DNA of 49,312 nucleotides from a bacterium BRH_c32 (GTDB taxonomy: Bacteria > Bacteroidota > Ignavibacteria > Ignavibacteriales > Melioribacteraceae), in contig LOEU01000031.1 of the NCBI GenBank assembly GCA_001516025.1, positions 1 through 49,312 of the forward strand. The letters are read 5' to 3'. A program made the position numbers and the translations under genes. Under the pieces are notes generated by a model. It was not told where the DNA came from, made no database searches, and saw nothing but the letters and a program-made list of their open reading frames with translations. This document shows, piece after piece, positions 34,793-43,988 of the stretch (its first letter is position 1; each line of letters begins with the position of its first letter).

Positions 34793-35098
34793 ATGATTCT
34801 AAAAGAGGGAGTAAGAACATTAGGTGTATCTCGTGAGCTTATAATTGCTTTTATAATTGTTAATGAAGTCTTTCGTTATTTTGATTATCAGTTTGTAGTT
34901 ACGTCTATTACTGATTCCAAGCATTCATATAAGTCGCTCCATTATTCGGGGAATGCTTTTGATCTAAGGACGAGGCATATAAAAGATAGCAAGATTATTG
35001 AAACGATTGTAAATGTTATAAAGGAGCGACTCGGAAAAGATTATGATGTCGTCCTTGAACCGGATCACATTCATATCGAGTACCAACCGGTTTTTTGA
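34793..35098 (+). CDS. Peptidase M15-like endolysin (D-Ala-D-Ala carboxypeptidase fold)
   Basis: A 101-residue protein with the M15-type zinc motifs: H-Y-S-G-N-A-F-D-L-R (H-x6-D) and, near the C-terminus, PDHIHIEY (H-x-H). This is the LAS fold used by phage endolysins and peptidoglycan carboxypeptidases. It follows the putative holin. It is one of the smallest M15 enzymes and may be secreted by holin. Confidence 0.8.
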   Translation: MILKEGVRTLGVSRELIIAFIIVNEVFRYFDYQFVVTSITDSKHSYKSLHYSGNAFDLRTRHIKDSKIIETIVNVIKERLGKDYDVVLEPDHIHIEYQPVF

Positions 35099-35100
35099 TG

Positions 35101-35115
35101 CCGAATTACATTCGG
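35101..35115. repeat. Short hairpin after the endolysin gene
   Basis: CCGAAT-TAC-ATTCGG forms a 6-bp stem just past the endolysin stop. There is no T-run, so it may be a weak terminator or mRNA 3' end stem. The following 280 bases to 35392 hold no gene that I can see. Confidence 0.4.
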
Positions 35116-35392
35116 TAATCGACTAGTGTTCAGAGAGTATTTTGCAATTAATTAGCACACATATTATTCGCGGAATTGAAGCTGTATTTTTATCTACGCT
35201 TCTCTTCCGCTAATTTATTTCACTTATATATCGATGCTTATATTTTATTTTAGGTATAGCTTCTTAGATATCATATAATGAATACTAAGGGGTGAGGAAA
35301 CAAGTTAAATCCTTTTCAGAGTATCTTAATCCCTGTTTCAATTATTTCTGCTTGAGTATGCATATATCATTCAATTATTTTATCAAAATTAT

Positions 35393-36025
35393 TCAACGTT
35401 TATTAGTCTGTACATAAGCCGGTAGTTTTATATAGTGCCGATAGCGAGCAATGAGCGTTTCAAAATATTCATTATCCTCTGGCGGAATATTGTATTTCCA
35501 TCTGTTCTCTTTTAATGAATAATTCTTAGCTCTCCAAATCCCCTTGCGATCTTTATAATAAAACTTAATCCAATTAGCTCCCGGAGTACTCGAAACCAAA
35601 AAGATATTCCCTTCATCGATAATCCGATAAAAATATAAACCAAACTTTACTACACTCTCCTTCATTATAAGAAAAGAAAGATCATCGATCCACTTTCTAT
35701 TCTGTGGACGAGTGAAATGCCAAAGAAGATGCTTGCAAGAACGCCTTAGATCATACTTTGGGTAGATGCCCGCTCGTCTTGCTCCATCACGGCAAGTGCA
35801 ATAAAGCAGATCGGGGACGATGAGATAGCCATCGCGCTTAATATATCCCCCCTTCACCTTCGGCACAGCCGGCATCAGCGGAGGATAGTAAAATGGGTTC
35901 TCCTCTTTTACGAACCGATCCTCTCTCGGAATCTGTATAAGCTCCAACGAATCGAATTCATCAAATATTTTGTATTTGAATTTCTTCGGATATCCATTAT
36001 AATCTAATTCGGGAAATGGTTTCAT
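35393..36025 (-). CDS. Unknown protein with SWIM-like CxC...CxH motif
   Basis: A 210-residue protein with a C-T-C at about residue 79-81 and a C-K-H at about 98-100 in the block YCTCRDGARRAG...RRSCKHLLWHF, which is the C-x-C-x(n)-C-x-H pattern of a SWIM zinc finger. The C-terminal region is rich in Tyr, Trp and basic residues. The start is 2 bases after the repressor stop on the same strand, so it is co-transcribed with the phage repressor. It could be an antirepressor- or superinfection-related protein. Confidence 0.65.
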   Translation of the reverse strand: MKPFPELDYNGYPKKFKYKIFDEFDSLELIQIPREDRFVKEENPFYYPPLMPAVPKVKGGYIKRDGYLIVPDLLYCTCRDGARRAGIYPKYDLRRSCKHLLWHFTRPQNRKWIDDLSFLIMKESVVKFGLYFYRIIDEGNIFLVSSTPGANWIKFYYKDRKGIWRAKNYSLKENRWKYNIPPEDNEYFETLIARYRHYIKLPAYVQTNKR

Positions 36026-36027
36026 CT

Positions 36028-36690
36028 TTAATATAAATCAGTTCTTCTAAATTTTTTAATTGCAACCACGGGGTACATTAATACTCTGCTCCTCTCTTTG
36101 AATATCGGAGGGAAGCTTGGGTTATAACTCATAAGTGCAATGCGATCCGGCTCATCCTGATTAACGGTCAATAGTTTCACCGCACCGAAATTCGATTCCG
36201 AATCCCACCTGCAAACAACCAGATCGCCATCATCCGGTACGGAATAGAGATCGATCAGAACTAAGTCTCTCGGCTTTAGAACGGGTTTCATCGATTCTCC
36301 ATTGAATTTATCCACACGGAAGAAAACATACCGATCACGATTAAAATCGAATCCTTCCCATTCACCTATATTTTCCAATTCAGAGATTTCGCCGTCGCGA
36401 GCTGCGGGAACTGTGCCCATAACTCTGAAACCATTTTCGGGATTCTCTCTGTATGACTCAATTTCATCGAGGGGGATATAATGTTCTCCCCCGCTTAAAA
36501 GCCAGCTTATATCGCATCCGAGAGCCTTCAAACGCCCTAATATTGCACCGCCGGGATAACTTTTACCATCGAGATAGCTCTGAAGTGCCTGCGGCTTCAT
36601 TCCGAGTTGACGTGCGAGTTCAGCATTGCTCCTGAAATTCCTCTCGGCAAAGTCCCTTAATTTTTTTGCTACTTCATTTTTCGATAACAT
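36028..36690 (-). CDS. Phage LexA/CI-like repressor (HTH plus S24 peptidase)
   Basis: About 220 residues. The N-terminal HTH is SNAELARQLGMKPQALQSYL (about 20-40); the C-terminal S24 domain has the catalytic Ser in NGESMKP and Lys in GAVKLL, so it should self-cleave under RecA-type induction. A longer frame to 36819 would run through the divergent promoter/operator; the ATG at 36690 is preferred and has a GGAA-type ribosome site. The divergent gene at 36841 and dyad 36781-36798 form the usual lysogeny switch. Confidence 0.9.
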   Translation of the reverse strand: MLSKNEVAKKLRDFAERNFRSNAELARQLGMKPQALQSYLDGKSYPGGAILGRLKALGCDISWLLSGGEHYIPLDEIESYRENPENGFRVMGTVPAARDGEISELENIGEWEGFDFNRDRYVFFRVDKFNGESMKPVLKPRDLVLIDLYSVPDDGDLVVCRWDSESNFGAVKLLTVNQDEPDRIALMSYNPSFPPIFKERSRVLMYPVVAIKKFRRTDLY

Positions 36691-36743
36691 AAATTTCCGT
36701 AACGTATTGCCATAATGTAATAATATTATTTTTGCGAAGTGAA

Positions 36744-36775
36744 TTGACAAATATAAATCAATTACATTATCTTTG
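36744..36775 (+). promoter_or_regulatory. Bacteroidota-type promoter (TTGA / TAnnTTTG) for the phage early gene
   Basis: TTGA near 36744 and TATCTTTG at 36768-36775 are separated by 20 bases, in the range of the Bacteroidota housekeeping consensus (TTTG-N19-TAnnTTTG). It points to the plus-strand ribbon-helix-helix gene at 36841. Confidence 0.6.
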
Positions 36776-36780
36776 CACTT

Positions 36781-36798
36781 AGTAAACATTTGTTCACT
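36781..36798. promoter_or_regulatory. Candidate repressor operator dyad
   Basis: AGTAAACA-TT-TGTTCACT is an 8-bp dyad (seven of eight pairs match) located just downstream of the TAnnTTTG element, overlapping the predicted transcription start of the phage early gene. It would be the natural operator for the divergently encoded LexA-like repressor. Confidence 0.55.
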
Positions 36799-36840
36799 AT
36801 AACTTAATAAATCAGTCAAGAATAATCAAGTGTGAATGGA

Positions 36841-37041
36841 ATGGGAATAATTAAAAAATATGTTTATACGTCCAAAACTCTTAGAATTCCGCCTGAACTG
36901 CACGAGAAGATCAAAGGAATCTCGGAAATCGAAGGTCGTTCGATCTATAAAGTAGTTTTAAGATTCTTGATGAAGGACGTCAAGGATTACTATGAAAAAA
37001 GATCCGTATCGGGAACTTACGACTCTTCGAGCGAGAATTAG
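36841..37041 (+). CDS. Ribbon-helix-helix-like small regulator
   Basis: A 66-residue protein beginning MGIIKKYVYTSK (ATG at 36841; a GTG at 36832 would add three residues). The strand TSKTLRIPPE followed by helices (ELHEKIKGISEIEGRSIYKVVLRFLM) resembles an Arc/MetJ-type ribbon-helix-helix. It lies just after the phage switch, so it could be a Cro-like early regulator. Confidence 0.55.
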   Translation: MGIIKKYVYTSKTLRIPPELHEKIKGISEIEGRSIYKVVLRFLMKDVKDYYEKRSVSGTYDSSSEN

Positions 37042-37121
37042 ACTTAAAGGAATGCTTTGAAGAGAGAACACGGATCTGCAGACTATACTAATTATGGAAA
37101 TATTGGACATAAAGGAATATT

Positions 37122-37730
37122 ATGAAAAATGAACCGGTAATAACGAACAATTTTGAGAGGCTATTCCCTCGGCGGTTTTTCGAGGAATTTAAGCCTGATT
37201 CGAAGAATTTGAATCCCAAATTTACCGGCTTCCCCTGCAATACCGATCGAATTAAGTTGGAGAATTTCCCTTTAACCAAGCAGAACCGGATCAATTACAT
37301 TTCGGCACTTCGTTATTCGCTTAATCCGGATAAATTATTTATTATTGATAAGATTCACAAAGATCAAGCAATACATCTGGCTGTATCGATTATTAAACTT
37401 CTGTCGCCGATCGAAATCTCCCCCATTCAAAAATTTGAAGTGGAAAGGGAGATTCTTTCACGTATTAAACTTGAGCCCGCTAATCTGAGTCTTAAAAATT
37501 ACTATAATTCGAGAATCTGGTATTTTCGCAATAGAAGGGTTTTATACTTAAACGCGACAACATCAGACGATATTTTCATTTTTGATTATGTAAGAAAATT
37601 CGATAACTTTGTAATTGAATTTTTAAATCGCCCTCGAATAAAAATTCTGCTTCAATCTTTGATTTTAGAGAAGAAGAATTTAATCCTATTAAAGGATAAT
37701 TTAGTGCAATATCCTAATTATTTTAATTAA
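37122..37730 (+). CDS. Unknown 202-residue protein in phage island
   Basis: A 202-residue protein rich in I, L, N, F and K with no recognised domain; it begins PVITNNFERLFPRRFFEEF and ends with LVQYPNYFN. A ribosome site (AAAGGA) precedes the ATG. It lies after the ribbon-helix-helix gene in the early-like plus-strand part of the phage island. It is possibly a replication or host-takeover protein, but nothing in the sequence shows this. Confidence 0.55.
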   Translation: MKNEPVITNNFERLFPRRFFEEFKPDSKNLNPKFTGFPCNTDRIKLENFPLTKQNRINYISALRYSLNPDKLFIIDKIHKDQAIHLAVSIIKLLSPIEISPIQKFEVEREILSRIKLEPANLSLKNYYNSRIWYFRNRRVLYLNATTSDDIFIFDYVRKFDNFVIEFLNRPRIKILLQSLILEKKNLILLKDNLVQYPNYFN

Positions 37731-37790
37731 TACAATATTACGATTAACAAACAATTAAACATTTAGAATGGAATTCGAAAATGGTTTATC

Positions 37791-39371
37791 ATGGATGATT
37801 TGGAACTTAGTTACTTCCAAGTAATTAAAAGGACATTAATCACTTATATAATCTTTTTAATAGTAACTTTTATTTCATTTAAGGTAGCATTTTTCCATCC
37901 CGAGATTGCTTCTTTTTGGATAAGCAGTTCTATTGCATTGGCTTTTTCTTATACCATAGGGAAGAAGTTTTGGGGTGCTATATTAATAGCAGTTTTCCTT
38001 GCAAAAATTACTGTCATTTTTTTCAATGCTTCTGATTTATTAAATTATTCTTTCATCGCCCTTTTCCAAATCGTCTTCATTTATTTAATTCTTTTTTTAA
38101 CTACAAAACTAAATGCTACCCCGGAGCAGATTAATGATTTAAAATCATTTTTTAAGTATCTATTAATCACCGCAGTTTTATTATCCGGGCTCGGTTCTCA
38201 AGTATTTATTCTTTTTTATAGTCCCACTAATTCGGGAGGAGGAGAAAATATAGGCGCATACTGGCTTTTTAGTAATGCCTTCGCAAACCTCACTATCACT
38301 ATATCCCTAACTCTTTATATGAAGGATATCAGAGATAAGAATTTCTTTTCAATTTCGAAATATATCGAGACCTTAATATTTTTTATGGTTGCCATATTTA
38401 TCACGGCACTTAACTATTCGGGAGATATGAAGGATGCGGGTGAGATACTTTTATTATTCGCTGGACAGATTCCGCTCGGCATTTATTCATCCCTGCGTCT
38501 CGGTTTTAAGAATACATTATCATTCTTATTTATATCTTCTATTATTGCGCTCTATTATTCAAATGGCGGATATGGTCCTTTTGCTCATTTAGAAATGTCG
38601 GATAATACGATTCAGCTATTTATTTATCTTTTCTTTTATTCCATTCCGTTTGCGCTTCTTAGTTTGATGATAGAAGCGATGGGGAAGATAGATAAACAGA
38701 AATCGGAATTCTTAGCCTCTGTAAGTCACGAAATCCGCAGCCCTATTCATACAATTACAAGTTTTCTTGGACTTCTAAAGGAAACGGCAGACGAAGAAAA
38801 TAATCCGGAAATGAAAGATTCTATCCGTGCAATAGATGCCTCAACAAAGCGACTACTCAGAACCGTTAATCTTCTTCTTGATATGACTAAAATCCAGATG
38901 AAGACTATTCAAATTTATAAAGAAGAGATCGATCTCGAAGTGCTCATACGTCAAATAGTAAAATACGAGCATCAGCCTCAGGCAGAAAGTAAAGGGTTAG
39001 AGCTTACCTTAAATATCGAATCGGAAAATAATTTGATTAATTCTGACGAATACATTGTTACTCAATTATTAAATAATCTTCTTAGTAATGCGGTCAAATA
39101 TACCAAAGTCGGGAAAATAGATGTTACACTTTCAAACAATTCCGAAGGAATTCCGCGTGTTCTGATTACCGATACAGGTATCGGTATGAGTAAAGAATTT
39201 ATAGATGGCTTGTTTAAGCCATTCAAAAGAGAAGCGCAAGTTTATACTAAAAAATATGAAGGCACCGGACTCGGAATGGCTCTAGTAAAAAGTTACTGCG
39301 AATTAATCGGTGCAAAATTAAATGTAACCTCTTATATCGGTAAAGGGACTACTTTTGCAATCGATTTTTAG
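37791..39371 (+). CDS. Histidine kinase with MASE1-type membrane sensor
   Basis: 526 residues with about eight transmembrane helices (13-290) of the MASE1 type (SFWISSSIALAFSYTIGKKFWGA), then HisKA with H313 in SVSHEIRSPIH, and HATPase_c with N-box LLNNLLSNAVKY, DTGIGMS and the GTGLGMALVK G2 box. There is no receiver domain. No response regulator is encoded nearby, so it is an orphan kinase. Confidence 0.9.
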   Translation: MDDLELSYFQVIKRTLITYIIFLIVTFISFKVAFFHPEIASFWISSSIALAFSYTIGKKFWGAILIAVFLAKITVIFFNASDLLNYSFIALFQIVFIYLILFLTTKLNATPEQINDLKSFFKYLLITAVLLSGLGSQVFILFYSPTNSGGGENIGAYWLFSNAFANLTITISLTLYMKDIRDKNFFSISKYIETLIFFMVAIFITALNYSGDMKDAGEILLLFAGQIPLGIYSSLRLGFKNTLSFLFISSIIALYYSNGGYGPFAHLEMSDNTIQLFIYLFFYSIPFALLSLMIEAMGKIDKQKSEFLASVSHEIRSPIHTITSFLGLLKETADEENNPEMKDSIRAIDASTKRLLRTVNLLLDMTKIQMKTIQIYKEEIDLEVLIRQIVKYEHQPQAESKGLELTLNIESENNLINSDEYIVTQLLNNLLSNAVKYTKVGKIDVTLSNNSEGIPRVLITDTGIGMSKEFIDGLFKPFKREAQVYTKKYEGTGLGMALVKSYCELIGAKLNVTSYIGKGTTFAIDF

Positions 39372-39385
39372 AATAGGAACAACTT

Positions 39386-41599
39386 TTAGAACTTATATCC
39401 CGCATTGATATATACAAGTAACTGCCTTCCGCCATTTGTAAAAATATTTTTATCGCCATTAGCCACAACAAGCTCTATCGGACCTACAATCGATAAGAAC
39501 TGAACCCCTATGCCCGCGCCTATTATCGGCTTATTAGTAGTTTTGTTGAATACCGGATTGGAGGTAAGGCGATAATCGAACGCAGCATTAAAAATCAATT
39601 TAAGGAAAATATCTTTTTTAAATCTATATCGATATTCTGTTCTGCCGGTAATAAATTTTACGCCCGCCAATTGATAATAATCGAGACCGATAAATTCATC
39701 GGTATTATTAAAATAGAAAATTTTATAATCGGGTAAGTCCTCCCACGAATCGCGATACGAACTGGCAAAACGTAATGTATGGCGGTCATTGATCGTTTGG
39801 TATAAATCTCCTTTGAGTGTAACCTTTGAATAATTGATTGCCGAGGCATACGCTTTATTACTGATTTCGGAATCTATCGAGATGCGGACTCCGGTCGTAG
39901 GAAGAAGCGGATCATCAATGGAATCATACTTAAGCGATATATCGAATCGCCTTAATTTATCGCTATAAGAGGGGAAGAGTTCCGAGATTGCCGAGTATGA
40001 AATTTCGGGCGAAGTATTTATATATTCAAAATTATACGCACCCTCCAAAGCCCAATTATTATCGAAACTTATACCAAGACCCCCGCCGAATAGAGTCGAT
40101 CGATCGCTATATCTGGCATTAATCCTTCCTTTATCATCATATACATCCATCGGTATATCTTTATAAGCAACTTGAAGGAATGGATAAATCGGGAAATTAA
40201 GAGAGCGCGAAGGATAGAACCCCTTTGCCGAAAACTTGAATAAGCCAGCGAATTGAAGCTCCAATTCCGTACGAACTCCCGAGACGAAAAATGATGTGGT
40301 TTTTAATTTTAATGCGCCGACTAATTTATAATAATCGTCATATTTCAAGCCCAGATATAACTGCTCCATCGATTTTTCGTTAATATCTATTATGAGATCG
40401 ACATAGATATCATCAACCGGAATAATTTCATAATTAATCTTATCAAAATATCCGAGACCATAAGCAGTGGTAATTTTTCTCTCTATAATTTTTGTATCGA
40501 AGAGCTGCCCTTCTTTAATATTGAGAAGATTATTAATAAAAGCGAAATCGAGCGATTTATTTCCGCGTATGATTACGTTGCGGACCGTATAATCTCTCAT
40601 CTTTTCTTTGCGCAAATTTTTAAGTGAATCGTTGCTATAAAATTTATTGCCGATTCGATTTTTGATTTCGAGAAGCTGCGGTATATCAGAGCGGGCTGCT
40701 ACTTCCCCCCTTTCTATTAATTCCGAAATGCTCGTTTTATCAAAATCCATCAATGAATATCCGCTTACATCCTGTTCGATTTCTAAATCGGCAATATCTC
40801 TATTATCGGAGAATTTTTCATAACGAGGGATATCTGTTGTCCTATCCAAGATATCAAGGAAAGAATTATAATCATCATACGATTTTCTTGGGAGAGAAAG
40901 ACTGAGACCGATGACGATATCCGAGCCCATCTTCTTAACAATATCGGTAGGGAAATTATTGAGCACACCGCCATCTATGAGCAAATATTGATCTAAGGGC
41001 TCGGGAGCGAATACCGTTGGGATTGACATAGATGCGCGCAGAGCTTTCGATAGAGATCCATTTTCCATTATTACTTCCTTACCCGTAATTAAGTCAACGG
41101 CAACGCACTTAAATGGAATCGGGAGCAGATCAAAATTCTTCTTAAATTCATACCTGTACGTTAGCGAAGAAAAAAGGAGTGAGATTTTTTGTCCATAGAT
41201 TAATCCGGTTGGAATTCTTGGAGTAAAGCCGACAAGGTCTAAATTAAGCTGGTATCTGCCGGTGAGTTCCTTTTCAAAATATGGCAATTCGGCACGTTCG
41301 GGCGAATCATTAAATAAATCTATCCAGTCAATTGAAGTGGCGAGACTTTCCATTTGGGCGGGTGAATAACCGATAGAATAAAGACCTCCTACAATTGCGC
41401 CCATACTAGTACCCGTAACGTAATCGAGAGGGATACCGAGCGAATCGATTATTTTGAGTGCGCCGATATGAGCAAATCCTAGTGCTCCGCCTCCGCTAAG
41501 AGCAATACCGATCTTAGGACGATTGATATCAATACTCCCCTGTGCAAAAAGGGAGATAGAGGTTACACAAAGAAAAAGGAGACGTACTAAATATTTCAT
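39386..41599 (-). CDS. Patatin-like phospholipase with POTRA and outer-membrane barrel (PlpD-type, type Vd)
   Basis: A 737-residue secreted protein: signal peptide 1-20, patatin domain 30-235 with the oxyanion GGGALG motif, nucleophile S65 in GTSMG, and catalytic Asp in IDGGVLNNFP. One POTRA (about 330-405) and an Omp85/BamA-type barrel (410-737) follow. Such proteins self-translocate a lipase domain or act as intracellular/periplasmic lipase carriers. It is convergent with the MASE1 kinase and on the same strand as the S9 peptidase upstream, with no tight coupling. Confidence 0.94.
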   Translation of the reverse strand: MKYLVRLLFLCVTSISLFAQGSIDINRPKIGIALSGGGALGFAHIGALKIIDSLGIPLDYVTGTSMGAIVGGLYSIGYSPAQMESLATSIDWIDLFNDSPERAELPYFEKELTGRYQLNLDLVGFTPRIPTGLIYGQKISLLFSSLTYRYEFKKNFDLLPIPFKCVAVDLITGKEVIMENGSLSKALRASMSIPTVFAPEPLDQYLLIDGGVLNNFPTDIVKKMGSDIVIGLSLSLPRKSYDDYNSFLDILDRTTDIPRYEKFSDNRDIADLEIEQDVSGYSLMDFDKTSISELIERGEVAARSDIPQLLEIKNRIGNKFYSNDSLKNLRKEKMRDYTVRNVIIRGNKSLDFAFINNLLNIKEGQLFDTKIIERKITTAYGLGYFDKINYEIIPVDDIYVDLIIDINEKSMEQLYLGLKYDDYYKLVGALKLKTTSFFVSGVRTELELQFAGLFKFSAKGFYPSRSLNFPIYPFLQVAYKDIPMDVYDDKGRINARYSDRSTLFGGGLGISFDNNWALEGAYNFEYINTSPEISYSAISELFPSYSDKLRRFDISLKYDSIDDPLLPTTGVRISIDSEISNKAYASAINYSKVTLKGDLYQTINDRHTLRFASSYRDSWEDLPDYKIFYFNNTDEFIGLDYYQLAGVKFITGRTEYRYRFKKDIFLKLIFNAAFDYRLTSNPVFNKTTNKPIIGAGIGVQFLSIVGPIELVVANGDKNIFTNGGRQLLVYINAGYKF

Positions 41600-41681
41600 T
41601 CTGCCCTACACTAATAAATAATTATCAAATAAATATACCGACAAAAATAAGAACTAATCTCACTATTCGCCTCTTATACAT

Positions 41682-41710
41682 AAAAAAAGCAGTAAGGTGA
41701 ACCTTACTGC
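41682..41710 (-). terminator. Terminator downstream of the S9 peptidase gene
   Basis: GCAGTAAGG-loop-CCTTACTGC, a 9-bp stem followed on the minus strand by a run of seven Ts. It ends the S9 peptidase/short ORF transcript. Confidence 0.8.
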
Positions 41711-41782
41711 TCATTTATACATCATCACAACACTTGCAAAATCTGCTATCTTATTATTGAACGAGATACTATCTCTTCATTA

Positions 41783-41875
41783 CTACTGCTTGCAAATAGT
41801 GCAATCATATTCTTCCTCATATTTTTGTACATGCGTGCCGAGGCATATCCGGAGTGCGCCGCACAGTCGTTTCAC
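41783..41875 (-). CDS. 30-residue CxxC-type mini-ORF translationally coupled to the S9 gene
   Basis: GTG at 41873-41875 overlaps the TGA stop of the S9 gene by two bases plus context. The ORF encodes 30 residues with C-x5-C at the start (LCGALRIC) and C-x2-C at the end (DCTICKQ) around an acidic middle, which looks like a zinc or iron knuckle. It ends 73 bases before the terminator stem, so it is within the transcript. It is small and could be chance, but the cysteine pattern and overlap are suggestive. Confidence 0.4.
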   Translation of the reverse strand: MKRLCGALRICLGTHVQKYEEEYDCTICKQ

Positions 41876-43923
41876 TTCAAATAATTATTACGCACCATAT
41901 CTTTGCTATCCCATGGAGCAGGATCACCGCCTAGATATTTATGGAACCATTCCAAGTGAGCATTATAATAAAGCGGCATCGAACGGAGACCGCTGGGCCA
42001 GTGACCATCATTCTTAAATACTATCAAGCGGCTATCAATACCTTTGCGCTGCAAAGCCGTAAAATATCTTAGACTATGGTTATAAGTAACGCGGTAATCT
42101 TTTTCACCCGTGATAATCAAAGTCGGAGTAGAGAAATTTGCTGTATATTCACTCGGCGACATTGTAAGATAATCTTTCTTTCCCAAATCCCAATCGGCAA
42201 ACCAAAGCTCTTCGGTATCTTCTTTAAACTGCTGCAAATCATAAAGACCCATCATCGAGGCGAGGCATTTATAGCGCTTAGTTTTTGCCTGCAAGATATT
42301 CATAAAATATCCACCATAAGACCAACCCATTGCGCCGATCCTATCTGTATCCACATAAGGGAGAGTCTCGATATAATCGGTTACTTTCATTACGTCTTCA
42401 TAAACTTTGCCATCCCAATCTTTCGATATAGCGGCGGTAAAATCCTGACCGTAACCCGTAGAGCCGTGAGGGTTAGGGAAAACTACTATATAACCTGCCC
42501 CTGGATATACCTGCCAATCGGCTCTGAACGAATCCATCCATTGCATCTGGGGTCCGCCATGAACATTTATTACTACCGGATATTTTTTTGCCGAGTCGAA
42601 TCCGTGTGGCTTAACTATGAATACATGCACCGGAGTTCCGTCTGCACCTTTCACCCATGCCTGCTCTGCGGGACGGACATCAACGGTCTCCGTAAATTCT
42701 TTATTATATTCGGTGATATCTTTCATCTTCTTCGAAGCGAAATCATATCGCGCCATTTCAACCGGTTTATGAGTGAATGAATATGTAAATACAGCGAAAT
42801 CATTTTTCGGCGAAACTTCAAAACCAAATATCGGAATATTCTCAATGAGTTTTTCGATCTTCGAATCGCTCATACTTACTTTATAAAGCGGCTGATAACC
42901 CTTTTCCTGAACAGTGAAATAGATCGATTTAGAATCGCTTGACCAACTGAAGTCATTTACCCAGTTATCGATCGATTCGGTGAGGATTTTATGCTCGCCC
43001 GATTGACGGTTATAAATTGCTAAGCGAACTCGATCAGATTCATAAGTCGGGATTAACTGAGTTAAGTATGCTATATATTTTCCATCGAGTGAATATTTCG
43101 GATTATTATCCGAGCCCTCGTTTTTTGATGTAATATTTTTTAGTCCCGTGCCATCGGTATTGGTAATCCATATATCAAGATTAGTTGAAGATGCTGGATT
43201 CTTTACTCGTTTGGAATCAAAAGCGATCTCTTTTCCATCAGGCGAGATAACGTAGTTGCTGCTTCCGCCCGGTGCAAAAGCAGGTGAATCAAATTCACCC
43301 GGAGTTAAGTCTTTCACTTCATTTGATTTGGTATCATAAACTAGGACGTGAGTATATTGCCCCGTGGCATATTCAGTCCAATGCCTTACGAATAAACTAT
43401 CTGCGAGATATGCTTGTATAGCACCCTTTTCGATTCCGTTTGAAATTTTTTCGTTGCAATCAGGATCAGTTCCGCATTCGGGATAGATCGCTGCGCCGAA
43501 AATTATTTTTGTGCCGTCATTAGACATCTTAGGCGATGAAACTCCGGAGACATATTTTGTGATTTGAACTGGCTCGCCGCCGTCTAATGGCATATAGTAA
43601 ACCTGATCTGCTCCGCTTCGGTTTGAATTAAAATAGAAACCTTTGCTATCGTTACCCCAGAAAGGGGAATAATTTGCGGCAGTATTAGTCATCTGCTTTA
43701 ATCCGCTTCCGTCCGAATTTATTAAATAGATATTGGTTTTACTTTTTGTGGTTTTAAGATCGGAAGTGGAAACCGTGAAAGCGATTTTGCTTCCATCGGG
43801 CGAAAGCGAAGGTCCGCCTACATTTTTTATTTTATAAAGATCTTCGATTGTAAATGCTTTCTTCTGCGGCAATATTACCGAGAAGGCAATAATTGTAAAA
43901 AGAATGAATAGATTTTTTTTCAC
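41872..43923 (-). CDS. S9-family prolyl oligopeptidase-like secreted peptidase
   Basis: A 683-residue secreted enzyme: signal peptide (to about residue 20), a beta-propeller with repeated PD40/WD-type motifs (NSDGSGLKQM...SPFWGNDSKGFYF), and the C-terminal alpha/beta-hydrolase with nucleophile Ser in GWSYGGY, Asp in GEKDYRV and His in NDGHWP. Relatives are acylaminoacyl- or dipeptidyl peptidases. The upstream region contains two tandem TGTAAA...TTTACA dyads. Confidence 0.94.
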   Translation of the reverse strand: MKKNLFILFTIIAFSVILPQKKAFTIEDLYKIKNVGGPSLSPDGSKIAFTVSTSDLKTTKSKTNIYLINSDGSGLKQMTNTAANYSPFWGNDSKGFYFNSNRSGADQVYYMPLDGGEPVQITKYVSGVSSPKMSNDGTKIIFGAAIYPECGTDPDCNEKISNGIEKGAIQAYLADSLFVRHWTEYATGQYTHVLVYDTKSNEVKDLTPGEFDSPAFAPGGSSNYVISPDGKEIAFDSKRVKNPASSTNLDIWITNTDGTGLKNITSKNEGSDNNPKYSLDGKYIAYLTQLIPTYESDRVRLAIYNRQSGEHKILTESIDNWVNDFSWSSDSKSIYFTVQEKGYQPLYKVSMSDSKIEKLIENIPIFGFEVSPKNDFAVFTYSFTHKPVEMARYDFASKKMKDITEYNKEFTETVDVRPAEQAWVKGADGTPVHVFIVKPHGFDSAKKYPVVINVHGGPQMQWMDSFRADWQVYPGAGYIVVFPNPHGSTGYGQDFTAAISKDWDGKVYEDVMKVTDYIETLPYVDTDRIGAMGWSYGGYFMNILQAKTKRYKCLASMMGLYDLQQFKEDTEELWFADWDLGKKDYLTMSPSEYTANFSTPTLIITGEKDYRVTYNHSLRYFTALQRKGIDSRLIVFKNDGHWPSGLRSMPLYYNAHLEWFHKYLGGDPAPWDSKDMVRNNYLK

Positions 43924-43988
43924 TTGAACACCCCAATTAATTTCATCATTAAAATAAGTTAAATGGTGGTAGAAATTCCAATAACTAT

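Noticed and set aside
36690..36819. Longer N-terminus of the phage repressor
   Set aside because: The extension would cover the divergent promoter and operator and has no ribosome site.
41697..42017. 106-codon plus-strand frame opposite the S9 gene
   Set aside because: It lies across the terminator and antisense to the peptidase; it is a shadow frame.
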